Notes: generated by a model not told the origin, from the letters alone. A stretch of 8,180 bases of DNA from Candidatus Aenigmatarchaeota archaeon (GCA_017610225.1 JAFCCM010000097.1:1-8180); one strand, 5' to 3'; counted from the stretch's first letter, positions 1 to 7,642 are shown. Program-made: numbers and translations.

Positions 1-1
1 C

Positions 2-3000
2 GATGTAATTTTTAAAAATAGAGCATATGTAATATGGAATAATACATTTGATTCCTATATGACAACTTCTAATGTCAATACAGAATTAGGTTCTGTATTG
101 ACATTAGGAGAGACTGAAGTATTAGCAGGTATATCAATTTTAACCACATATGCGCAATCAACATTGTCTTTAGGTATTGTAGAGATTTTAGCGTCTACTA
201 TACCTTCAACTTCTGTTAGTAATAATATTGATTTACATATTGGTATTGTAGAACCTATTTCTTCTGGTGTTATTATAGAAACATCTGTTAATTCATTTAT
301 AACAATGGGAGTAGCAGAAGGAATTACATCAACAAGTAGTAGTAGTTTAGATATAACATCTGTTTTAACTTTAGGTATTATTGAACTTCTTGGTAGTTCT
401 TCTTCTTTTATATCTGATATTAGTTCTAGTTTATCACTTGGTGTTATTGAACTTATGACATCTGATGTAAATGTTATTAGTAATGTTTCTAATGAACAAT
501 TAGTTATTGGTATTCCAGAATCTCTATTAAGCACATCTTTAATTGAAAGTGTAATCTCTGGATTTATAATATTAGGCGTTGAAGAAGTAGTATTTGCTGA
601 AAGCAACATTAATTCAGATACATCTGCTGAATTAACATTAGGTATTATTGAACCTCTATCAGCAACAAGTTCTTCTACTTTAAATACTATTGGTTTAATA
701 TCTACTGGGATATCAGAATTATTAGCAGCTACATCTATTTCTATAAGTTTAGCAACAGAAATTACTATAGATTTTGGAGCGGATGAACCAATATCTTCAA
801 GTAATCTTATAAATTCTAATGTGGAGTCTGAACTGGCAATAGGAAAAGTTGAATCCTTAACTTCAAATGTTGTTATCGTTTCTATTGTTGATAGTTTATT
901 TACTCTTGGTATTGTTGAGATTCTTGGTTCCACCACACCTATTATATCTACAGTATATAATTTTGAACTTATAATAGGACAAACAGAACAATTATCTTCA
1001 TCATGTTTAATTGAATCATCAGTTAGTGTATTCTTAATATTAGGTATAACTGAACCTTTATCCAGTTTATTATTAATTCAAAGTTTTATAAGAAGAGGTG
1101 GATCCTGGGGCGATCTTATAATAGGACACACTGAACTATTATCTCACACCTGTAATATATTATCAATTATTTCTCATACTACTCTTGATATTGGTGGAGG
1201 AATTGAAGAACTAGCTCATAGTTATAGTAACTATGATGCCCAGTCTAATATAGTGAGTGAATTAACCATTGGACATGTAGAGTTATTAGCTTCTGTAATA
1301 GCTACAACAAGTACTGCTTCTATTGCATCATTAGATCTCGGTGTTGATGAACCATTATCAGCTACAAATGATATTGAAACTGCTTCTAGTGGTTTTATAT
1401 TAATGGGTACGACTGAACAATTATCCGCTTCTATTAGTACAGAAGTTTCTCAAAATTCATTATTAGCAATAGGTCAAATAGAATTATTATCAAATACTAT
1501 ATTTTCAATTTCTATTACCAACTCTGATATTCTTATAGGTAATAGTGAAATATTAACAACAACCAATTTAGTTCAATCTAATACATATGCAATTTTATTA
1601 ACTGGTGCAGATGAGACTTTAAGTTCTACCTCAAATTCAACAACAACTTTAGTAGGTTTATTAATAGTTGGGGACATTGAAATTTTATCATCAGCTTCTA
1701 TTTCTAATTCAGTTGGTGATGCTGAATTAACAATAGGAAAAGAAACAACAGTTGCAACAATATCTAATATACAAAGTGTTGCTGGTGCAATATTAACTCT
1801 TGGTGTTGCTGAAAGTTTAAGTGTTACATCTAATATCTATATTAATGTTGATTCAATAATAACATTAGGTTTGGATGAACCTTTAAATTCAACTTCATTA
1901 GTTCAATCTAATGTTGTATTAGTCTTAACTACTGGTTTATCTGAAGAATTAACTAGTTCTATAGATATTGTTAGTAATACATTATCAGAGTTAACACTTG
2001 GTATTAATGAAGTTTTATTATCTACCTCAACTGTCGTTAGTACTGCTTCAAGTGGATTATTAGTTACTGGTGTATTAGAAATATTAGCTTCATCTTCATT
2101 TAGTATATCTATAGCAGAAGCGGAACTTATTCTTGGCATAGTTGAACTATTATCATCTACTATTGATATTGAATCTAGTTTGAGCGGATTTATTATTTTA
2201 GGTAGTGTTGAATTAATAAGTAGTGATATATCTATTATCAGTTTTATTAGAAAAGGTGGACAATATAGTGAATTAACACTTGGTATTAATGAAGTATTAG
2301 AGTATACTTCTCCAATACAAACTAATGTTTCATTTTCTGATTTAAAACTTGGTGTAATTGAACTATTAGAATCAACTTATTATTTTTTAGGAAGTTCCAC
2401 TGCCAGCGGTTTATTAACAACAGGTAAAATTGAAATTCTAGGATCTTCAGCTATAACACAATCAGTAACTGCTTCTGAATTAACCTTAGGTATTGATGAA
2501 TCTTTATCTGGAACTGTTAACGCTACTATAGAAGGTGGAACAATAACTGGTATATTAACATTAGGTATAGATGAAGATTTATCAACAAATATAGGAATAG
2601 TGACTTCAGTAGGCGCTGATTTTATAATTGGTGTATTTGAATTACTAGCTTCTACAGTTATATTAACATCTGATGTAACACTTGATATGATTCTTGGTCA
2701 AGATGAACCTTTATCAACAGGAGATGTAGTTGTTAGTAAGGTTGATACATTTTTAACTCTTGGCGTTGCTGCTCAATTAGATTCTACAATTAATATAACT
2801 ACTTCTATACTAACTGATGTATACTTAGGCGTTGTTGAACCTTTATCAATTCCTGTTAATATTTCTACTGATACCAGTTTTCCTAATTTGGAAATTGGTA
2901 TAAATGAAATACTAACATCTTCAATTTATATACAATCTAATCTCACCGCTATATTAGGATTAGGAATATTAGAAGTTATTGCTGCATCATCTATTACTCA

Positions 3001-6000
3001 ATCTAATTTACCTGGTGAATTAATATTAGGTATTGATGAACCATTAAAAGCATCATACCTAATTCAATCAATTGTTAATGCTGAAATTTCAATGGGTGTT
3101 GATAATCCATTATCATCTACTATTAATGTTGTATCTAATACAGTATCATTATTATTAGTTGGTAAGTTAGAAATATTAGCCACATCTAACTTCAATATTT
3201 CAGTTACAGATGCTGAAATTACTTTAGGTGCTGATGAACCATTATCTCACACAAGTCTAATACAATCATCTTCAGATGCAAATATCACAATGGGAATTGA
3301 AAATCCTGTATCATCTTCACAAACAATTATAAGTACTGTTGATGATTCTAACTTAGTCCTTGGTATTAGTGAGTTATTAGCATCAACAACCTTTTCAATT
3401 TCAATTACAGGTGCCACAATAGTTTTCGGTCAAGATGAACCATTATCAAGCTCAATTTTAGTTCAAAATCATGTTCCATTAACTTCTATAGTTATTGGAG
3501 TTGAAGAATTATTAGCATCAACTGTTGTGTCGACAGTGAATTTTCCTCTTTGTGAATTAGAACTTGGTAGTGCTGAATCACTAAGTTCAACTACTGTTGT
3601 TCAAGCACATGTTGAAGATATATTAGACCTTGGTATATATGAAGAATTATCTGCTAGTATTACATTTACTCACTTAGTTGAAAATACTATAGAACTAGTT
3701 ATTGGTGGGCCTGTTGTTATAGATACATCAATAAATATTGAATCTTTTGCAGCTGCAACATGGTTATATGTACCAGGCATATTAGAAATATTAAACTCTA
3801 CTATTTTAGTTCAATCTAATGTTCATGATACATTGATGAAAAGAGATACTGAGATTCTTACAGGATCTTCTTTAGTAATTAGTGATATTGAGGTTGAGTT
3901 TAGTACTGGTGTTATTGAAATAGTGGCATCAACTAATTTTTCTATTTCAATTGCTGGCGGTGAACTTATTCTTGGTATAGCTGATATTCTTGAATCTACT
4001 ACTTTAATTAATAGTAATGTATATACATCCGACATAATAATTGGAGTTGATGAATCATTACAATATAGTACATGTAATATATCTATAAAAGTTGATAGTT
4101 CAGAGTTATTATTAGGATTAATAGAACTAATATCAAGTACAGTATTTTCTATATCTGTAACTAATGTAGAATTAACAATTGGTATAGTAGAAGTTTTAAC
4201 ATCAACAATTGATATAGAATCTAAAACATTAGGTTTTCTACAAATTCCAGGAGAGTTAGAACTTTTATCTGGAGATGTTGATTTTGTATCGTTTATTGAT
4301 GCAAATGTATTAAATGTCAGTGTAGTATCTATGACTGGTACTGCAATTATAGTTTCATCAACTGATGCTAATATTCTATTTGGAAATTCTGAAAGTTTAT
4401 CTTCTATTATTCATATTCAATTGCATGTTGAACCACCATTACTAGTTGGTATAACTGAAATTCTTGCATCAACAATTGTCGTTACTAGTTTAGTTAGTGA
4501 TATTGTTATTAATACATTTGAAATTTTAGTATCTACTGCTATTGTTGAGTCTTATGTTAAATCAGCATCTATTACAACAGGAGCAGAATCAGAAGATTTA
4601 ACATCATCTATAAATATTGTTTCTTTGATTAATAATTCTCAACTAATAATAGGAGATATTAGCGATTTAACTGCTACTTCTTATATAACTACAGAAGCTG
4701 ATACTACTATGATATACTTTGGTATTGATGAATTATTATCTTCTACTATAAATATTATTTCTAATGCAACTGAATCTGAATTAGTTGTAGGTTTAATAGA
4801 ACTATTATCAACTGTAGAAGCTATTCAGTCAATAGTTAATGATCCATATTTAATCGCTCCTATTATATATACTGTAAGTACAGCTAATGCAAATTTAGAC
4901 ATAGAAGCTAATTTAGAAATTTTATTAGTATTATCATCAACTTCAATAGTAGAATCAGTTGTTTCTGGTAATATAGTACCAGGTGTAATTGAATTAATTA
5001 GTAGTGTTACTATAGTTATAGTTAATACACTATCTGAGTTAAATATTGGAATTGAAGAAACATTATCATCGGCTATTGCTATTAATTCAAATGTTAGTGA
5101 AGTTAGTGAAGTTAGTGAATTAGTATTAGGTTTCTATACTGGTGTAGTAAATGTAGTAACAAATGTTGTATCTGAATTAACTATTGGTATTATTGAAGAG
5201 TTATCTTCTATAAATAATATTATATCTAATGTTAATAACATTGAATTAGATTTAGGTTGGTTAACGCCTATTTCTTCAACTATTAATATTATATCTAATG
5301 TAACTGCCATTGATCTTGTTGAAGTTGTATCAAGTTCTATTAATATTAAATCAGTTGTTACAGATGCTCATTTAGCATTGAGCGCAGAAACAGGGTTATC
5401 AGGTATTTCTATAATTCAATCTAATGTTGCTAATGTTATAACTATTGGTATTATAACACAATTATCATCAATTATTAATATTACATCATACGTAGTTAAT
5501 ACATTCTTTATTAATTCTAATTTTGTTGGTGTTAGTTTTATTGAAACTGAAATTTGGGGAACTCTAACGTTAGGTGCTGCTGAACATCTTGAAAGTGGTA
5601 CTGTAAATATACAATCATTAGTAAATAATGATGGTTTAATAATTGGTGTTAAAGATTTAAATGTAGATTATGGAATAGAATCAAATACTAATGCTAAATT
5701 AGATGTTAGATATACAATTAGTGGTTCTATAATTTCTCAATCATTGGTAGATGTTGAATTATCAGTTGGTATTGTTACAGCTCTAACATATTCATCTATT
5801 ATTACTACTAATGCTAGCGCCGATTTAGAATTTGGAGTTATTACTGATTTAACTGCATATTTATTTATTGAATCTTATGCTGATGGTTTTATATATACTG
5901 GTTTTGAATATGGAATAAGATCAGATGTTCATGCTCAAAATATTGTTAGTGATGCTGAATTATTTATTGGGGACGCTTCTCAACTGCAATCTCAAATTCA

Positions 6001-7642
6001 TGTTCAATCATTAATCATAACACCATACTTAGGAAAAGGTATTAGTGAAGAACTATCAGCATCTATTGGTATTGTAGCAGTTTATAGCCCATTAGATATT
6101 ATACTTGGTGCAGCAGATTTATTATCAAGTACTATATTCTCAATCTCTATTACTGATGCTGTTATAGGTATTGGTATTGATACAGAGCTTGGAGTAACAA
6201 ATGCTATAGAATCATCTTCAAGTGGTCATATACTAATAGGAACCACTGAGATACTATCTTCAACAGGTCTAATTACCTCTAATATTGGTTTAAACAATGA
6301 ATTGTATATAAGTATTGCTCTTGATGGTTCTATAGCAAATACCTCATATATACCTGTTTCTGATATAGTAATTGGTTCACAAGAATCTCTATCTGCAAAT
6401 ATTGGTATTGGTTCGTCTGCTAATGCTGAATACATTGTTGGCACCCATGAACCTTTATTAGGAAGTGTTTCATTTGATACTAATGCAAGTTGTAGTTTAG
6501 ATATTGGTTATGCAGAACATTTATCAGGTTCAGTTATATTTAGTATTAATATTTATGATTTAGATTTTATTGGAATTGTTGAAGAATTATCTAGTTCTAT
6601 TAATGCTCAATCAAGAATTGATACATTCTTGAACTTAGGTGTTACTAACCAATTAGCAAGTTCAGTTAATATTGTTCAAACTACTACATCATCTGATTTA
6701 ATTATTGGTTTAGTAGAGGTATTATCTGCTGCAACTGCTCCTTGGGTTGAGTCTAATTCAGATACATTATGGTTAGAAATTAAACATTATTCCTCTATTA
6801 TAGTTCAATCTATTATACCAGATGCTTTTATAACAATGGGACATCTTGATAACTCATTATCAAGTTCAGTTGTTATTGGAACTGTATGTACTATTGATCC
6901 AATGTACTTAGGTGAAAGTGAAATCTTATCTGCTGGTTCATTAACTCAAGTTGTTGTTGCTACAGAATTAACACTTGGAGTTGTTAATGAAACATTATCA
7001 GCTGGTATTAATTTAACTACTGTAGTTAGTACTGATACTGAATTAAATGTTAATACTATTGATAAGTATAATAGAAGAATTACTGCTGATTTACAATATT
7101 GGTACGATCATTTTGTAGTTAATCATAAATCATTAAATAAACACCAACTACCATTTCCAGCACAGAATTTAATGTATGAACAATCATTTATAGAATTATT
7201 ATTTAATGATGAATATGATAAAACAAGTTATAGATATATGTATAGAGAAATATTAGATAAACAATCTTGGCCAGATGCTATCAGAACAAGAATGATGTTA
7301 GATCCAGAAACTGCTCATTATTATATAGCAGATGGAGATAATCCAGAAGAATATAATTTAAATATTTATAATATTCAATCACACGATATAGTTATGATGG
7401 ATAGATTATTAGTATTTAGATTAGAACCTCAAAATGCAACATTAGTTGGAATTGAATATGATAATCTGAATACATCCTTGGCTAAAATGATTTATATATA
7501 TTTAGAAATGAAATTAACAGGAGATTATTCTAAATATAATAACTCAGCAATTTTTACAACAAGAGTTAATTCATTAGAAACATGTTATGAGACGTATCTT
7601 ACTCAGAACATCTTTGAACATGTATCAAATAAAGGAACATAA
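2..7642 (+). CDS. Giant repeat protein, probable phage virion structural protein (5' end outside window)
   Basis: One frame is open from base 2 to the TAA at 7640-7642, at least 2,546 residues. The first in-window ATG is at 59, but I do not take it as the start: it has no purine-rich ribosome binding site, the frame continues upstream without a stop, and that Met sits inside a repeat unit (DSY-M-TTSNV aligns with the usual S-S-T-I-x-x-S-N-V). From there to about residue 2328 (numbering from Met59) the protein is roughly 99 units of about 22 residues with alternating hydrophobic and Ser/Thr positions, which suggests beta strands. The last 199 residues are non-repetitive and rich in Tyr and charged residues. 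I see no signal peptide, membrane segment, catalytic motif or RTX-type calcium-binding nonapeptide. The size, beta repeats and downstream baseplate-like gene suggest a phage fibre or other elongated virion protein. A bacterial surface adhesin is a less likely alternative. The reading frame is certain; the function is inferred. Confidence 0.85.
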   Translation, partial: DVIFKNRAYVIWNNTFDSYMTTSNVNTELGSVLTLGETEVLAGISILTTYAQSTLSLGIVEILASTIPSTSVSNNIDLHIGIVEPISSGVIIETSVNSFITMGVAEGITSTSSSSLDITSVLTLGIIELLGSSSSFISDISSSLSLGVIELMTSDVNVISNVSNEQLVIGIPESLLSTSLIESVISGFIILGVEEVVFAESNINSDTSAELTLGIIEPLSATSSSTLNTIGLISTGISELLAATSISISLATEITIDFGADEPISSSNLINSNVESELAIGKVESLTSNVVIVSIVDSLFTLGIVEILGSTTPIISTVYNFELIIGQTEQLSSSCLIESSVSVFLILGITEPLSSLLLIQSFIRRGGSWGDLIIGHTELLSHTCNILSIISHTTLDIGGGIEELAHSYSNYDAQSNIVSELTIGHVELLASVIATTSTASIASLDLGVDEPLSATNDIETASSGFILMGTTEQLSASISTEVSQNSLLAIGQIELLSNTIFSISITNSDILIGNSEILTTTNLVQSNTYAILLTGADETLSSTSNSTTTLVGLLIVGDIEILSSASISNSVGDAELTIGKETTVATISNIQSVAGAILTLGVAESLSVTSNIYINVDSIITLGLDEPLNSTSLVQSNVVLVLTTGLSEELTSSIDIVSNTLSELTLGINEVLLSTSTVVSTASSGLLVTGVLEILASSSFSISIAEAELILGIVELLSSTIDIESSLSGFIILGSVELISSDISIISFIRKGGQYSELTLGINEVLEYTSPIQTNVSFSDLKLGVIELLESTYYFLGSSTASGLLTTGKIEILGSSAITQSVTASELTLGIDESLSGTVNATIEGGTITGILTLGIDEDLSTNIGIVTSVGADFIIGVFELLASTVILTSDVTLDMILGQDEPLSTGDVVVSKVDTFLTLGVAAQLDSTINITTSILTDVYLGVVEPLSIPVNISTDTSFPNLEIGINEILTSSIYIQSNLTAILGLGILEVIAASSITQSNLPGELILGIDEPLKASYLIQSIVNAEISMGVDNPLSSTINVVSNTVSLLLVGKLEILATSNFNISVTDAEITLGADEPLSHTSLIQSSSDANITMGIENPVSSSQTIISTVDDSNLVLGISELLASTTFSISITGATIVFGQDEPLSSSILVQNHVPLTSIVIGVEELLASTVVSTVNFPLCELELGSAESLSSTTVVQAHVEDILDLGIYEELSASITFTHLVENTIELVIGGPVVIDTSINIESFAAATWLYVPGILEILNSTILVQSNVHDTLMKRDTEILTGSSLVISDIEVEFSTGVIEIVASTNFSISIAGGELILGIADILESTTLINSNVYTSDIIIGVDESLQYSTCNISIKVDSSELLLGLIELISSTVFSISVTNVELTIGIVEVLTSTIDIESKTLGFLQIPGELELLSGDVDFVSFIDANVLNVSVVSMTGTAIIVSSTDANILFGNSESLSSIIHIQLHVEPPLLVGITEILASTIVVTSLVSDIVINTFEILVSTAIVESYVKSASITTGAESEDLTSSINIVSLINNSQLIIGDISDLTATSYITTEADTTMIYFGIDELLSSTINIISNATESELVVGLIELLSTVEAIQSIVNDPYLIAPIIYTVSTANANLDIEANLEILLVLSSTSIVESVVSGNIVPGVIELISSVTIVIVNTLSELNIGIEETLSSAIAINSNVSEVSEVSELVLGFYTGVVNVVTNVVSELTIGIIEELSSINNIISNVNNIELDLGWLTPISSTINIISNVTAIDLVEVVSSSINIKSVVTDAHLALSAETGLSGISIIQSNVANVITIGIITQLSSIINITSYVVNTFFINSNFVGVSFIETEIWGTLTLGAAEHLESGTVNIQSLVNNDGLIIGVKDLNVDYGIESNTNAKLDVRYTISGSIISQSLVDVELSVGIVTALTYSSIITTNASADLEFGVITDLTAYLFIESYADGFIYTGFEYGIRSDVHAQNIVSDAELFIGDASQLQSQIHVQSLIITPYLGKGISEELSASIGIVAVYSPLDIILGAADLLSSTIFSISITDAVIGIGIDTELGVTNAIESSSSGHILIGTTEILSSTGLITSNIGLNNELYISIALDGSIANTSYIPVSDIVIGSQESLSANIGIGSSANAEYIVGTHEPLLGSVSFDTNASCSLDIGYAEHLSGSVIFSINIYDLDFIGIVEELSSSINAQSRIDTFLNLGVTNQLASSVNIVQTTTSSDLIIGLVEVLSAATAPWVESNSDTLWLEIKHYSSIIVQSIIPDAFITMGHLDNSLSSSVVIGTVCTIDPMYLGESEILSAGSLTQVVVATELTLGVVNETLSAGINLTTVVSTDTELNVNTIDKYNRRITADLQYWYDHFVVNHKSLNKHQLPFPAQNLMYEQSFIELLFNDEYDKTSYRYMYREILDKQSWPDAIRTRMMLDPETAHYYIADGDNPEEYNLNIYNIQSHDIVMMDRLLVFRLEPQNATLVGIEYDNLNTSLAKMIYIYLEMKLTGDYSKYNNSAIFTTRVNSLETCYETYLTQNIFEHVSNKGT
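1082..1117 (+). other. Loop insertion in repeat unit, SFIRRGGSWGDL
   Basis: This unit is about 27 residues, five longer than usual. The extra residues follow the I-x-S position and contain two Arg, two Gly and a Trp (residues 342-353 from Met59), which are all rare in the rest of the array. A near-copy, SFIRKGGQYSEL, lies at 2240-2275 in the same register. This looks like a surface loop grafted onto the repeat scaffold. Confidence 0.6.
1898..1915 (+). repeat. 18-bp direct repeat, copy 1 (encodes LVQSNV)
   Basis: Bases 1898-1915 are identical to 3806-3823 and encode LVQSNV in the second half of a unit. A shorter match of the same type (LVQSNT) lies near 1567-1584 and a one-step variant (IIQSNV) near 5410-5427. 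These show that a few motifs keep DNA identity over long distances. Confidence 0.65.
1991..2013 (+). repeat. 23-bp direct repeat, copy 1 (encodes LTLGINEV)
   Basis: This stretch is identical to 2273-2295 and lies in the same reading frame, encoding the start of a repeat unit (LTLGINEV). It is the longest exact match I found by eye in an array whose units are otherwise strongly diverged. It may mark a fairly recent internal duplication or gene conversion. Confidence 0.75.
2240..2275 (+). other. Loop insertion in repeat unit, SFIRKGGQYSEL
   Basis: This is the second copy of the basic Gly-Gly loop, residues 728-739 from Met59, exactly 386 codons after the first. It interrupts its unit at the same register and also makes a 27-residue unit. 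Arg-Lys here replaces Arg-Arg and Gln-Tyr replaces Ser-Trp, so the basic pair and the Gly pair are kept and the following residues vary. Confidence 0.6.
2273..2295 (+). repeat. 23-bp direct repeat, copy 2 (encodes LTLGINEV)
   Basis: Identical to 1991-2013, 282 bp (94 codons) downstream. Similarity extends weakly at the protein level: the units after each copy contain a related G-L-L-x-T-G-x-x-E-I-L segment. The second copy directly follows the basic Gly-Gly loop at 2240-2275. Confidence 0.75.
3806..3823 (+). repeat. 18-bp direct repeat, copy 2 (encodes LVQSNV)
   Basis: Identical to 1898-1915, nearly 2 kb downstream, in the same frame and at the same register of the repeat unit. Flanking bases differ on both sides, so the match is limited to this motif. 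Confidence 0.65.
4289..4372 (+). other. Extended, degenerate unit with inserted segment
   Basis: After the I-x-S-F position (S1411 from Met59) the array loses its Gly-x-x-Glu landmark for about 28 residues before resuming at ILFG (residue 1439). The segment (starting SFIDANVLNV) keeps alternating hydrophobic residues, so it may be a full unit that lost the landmark plus a few inserted residues. It follows the LQIPG variant at 4238-4252. Confidence 0.5.
4841..4972 (+). other. Degenerate repeat stretch lacking the Gly-x-x-Glu landmark
   Basis: Residues 1595-1638 from Met59 begin DPYLIAPIIYTV and contain no L-x-L-G core. A recognisable second half (S-S-T-S-I-V-E-S-V-V) returns near the end, and a regular unit resumes at IVPG (4973-4984). 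Two units have probably decayed here, or they form a specialised junction in the filament. Confidence 0.5.
5093..5119 (+). repeat. Perfect in-frame 9-bp tandem repeat, GTTAGTGAA x3 (Val-Ser-Glu x3)
   Basis: Three exact copies of GTTAGTGAA sit at 5093-5101, 5102-5110 and 5111-5119, in frame as VSE-VSE-VSE. Other units have a single V-S-E or L-S-E before the next L-x-L-G, so two copies are extra. This is the one clear recent slippage-type expansion in the array, and it lengthens the unit by six residues without breaking the frame. Confidence 0.9.
7043..7639 (+). other. Non-repeat C-terminal domain of the giant protein (about 199 residues)
   Basis: At residue 2329 from Met59 the repeats stop and composition changes sharply: Ser/Thr/Val/Ile give way to Tyr, Asp, Asn, Met, Lys and Arg. 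The segment starts LNVNTIDKYNRRITADLQYW and includes several probably helical stretches (FIELLFNDEY, YMYREILDKQ, AKMIYIYLEMKL) mixed with likely strands (DRLLVFRLEP, LVGIEYDN). It ends in EHVSNKGT before TAA. I recognise no family. A globular cap, oligomerisation domain or attachment domain binding the tail or baseplate is plausible from its position, but there is no motif to decide. Base composition is also more AT-rich than the 5' repeats. Confidence 0.7.

Larger units (their letters stand above)
50..7042 (+). repeat. Coding array of about 99 degenerate 22-residue (66-bp) repeats
   Basis: Hand segmentation at the recurring L-x-L-G motif gives about 99 units, most 22-23 residues long. The first half reads [LI]-x-[LIT]-G-[IV]-x-E-[PLI]-L and the second half [SA]-[ST]-[ST]-x-x-I-x-S-x-[VI], followed by three or four variable residues often ending in E or F. 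The Gly and Glu are the most constant positions; E-P-L or E-I-L follows in many units. At the DNA level the units are strongly diverged with few long identical stretches, so the repeat is old and kept at the protein level. Alternating small-polar and hydrophobic residues fit a beta-solenoid or stacked beta-hairpin fold. From memory, Ser/Thr/Val repeats of similar length occur in other phage virion proteins, but I cannot verify homology. Confidence 0.9.

Noticed and set aside
59..61. ATG as the translation start of the giant gene
   Set aside because: There is no Shine-Dalgarno sequence, the frame is open upstream, and the Met lies within a repeat unit.
55..936. 293-codon open frame on the minus strand
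   Set aside because: It is antisense to the repeat array, and its translation is just the regular complement of the repeats. It has no ribosome binding site and no independent coding signature.
1903..2139. 78-codon minus-strand open frame
   Set aside because: Shadow of the repeat array; its residues mirror the sense repeats.
3823..4035. 70-codon minus-strand open frame
   Set aside because: Shadow of the repeat array, with no start signal or family resemblance.
6226..6444. 72-codon minus-strand open frame
   Set aside because: Shadow of the repeat array, with no start signal or family resemblance.
50..7042. CRISPR array or non-coding satellite, given the regular 66-bp spacing
   Set aside because: Units are diverged at the DNA level, have no identical repeat/spacer alternation, and the whole stretch is one open reading frame conserved at the protein level.
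50..7042. RTX calcium-binding repeats or tape-measure protein
   Set aside because: The G-G-x-G-x-D-x nonapeptide is absent, and tape measures are mainly helical whereas this array is beta-type and Ser/Thr-rich.
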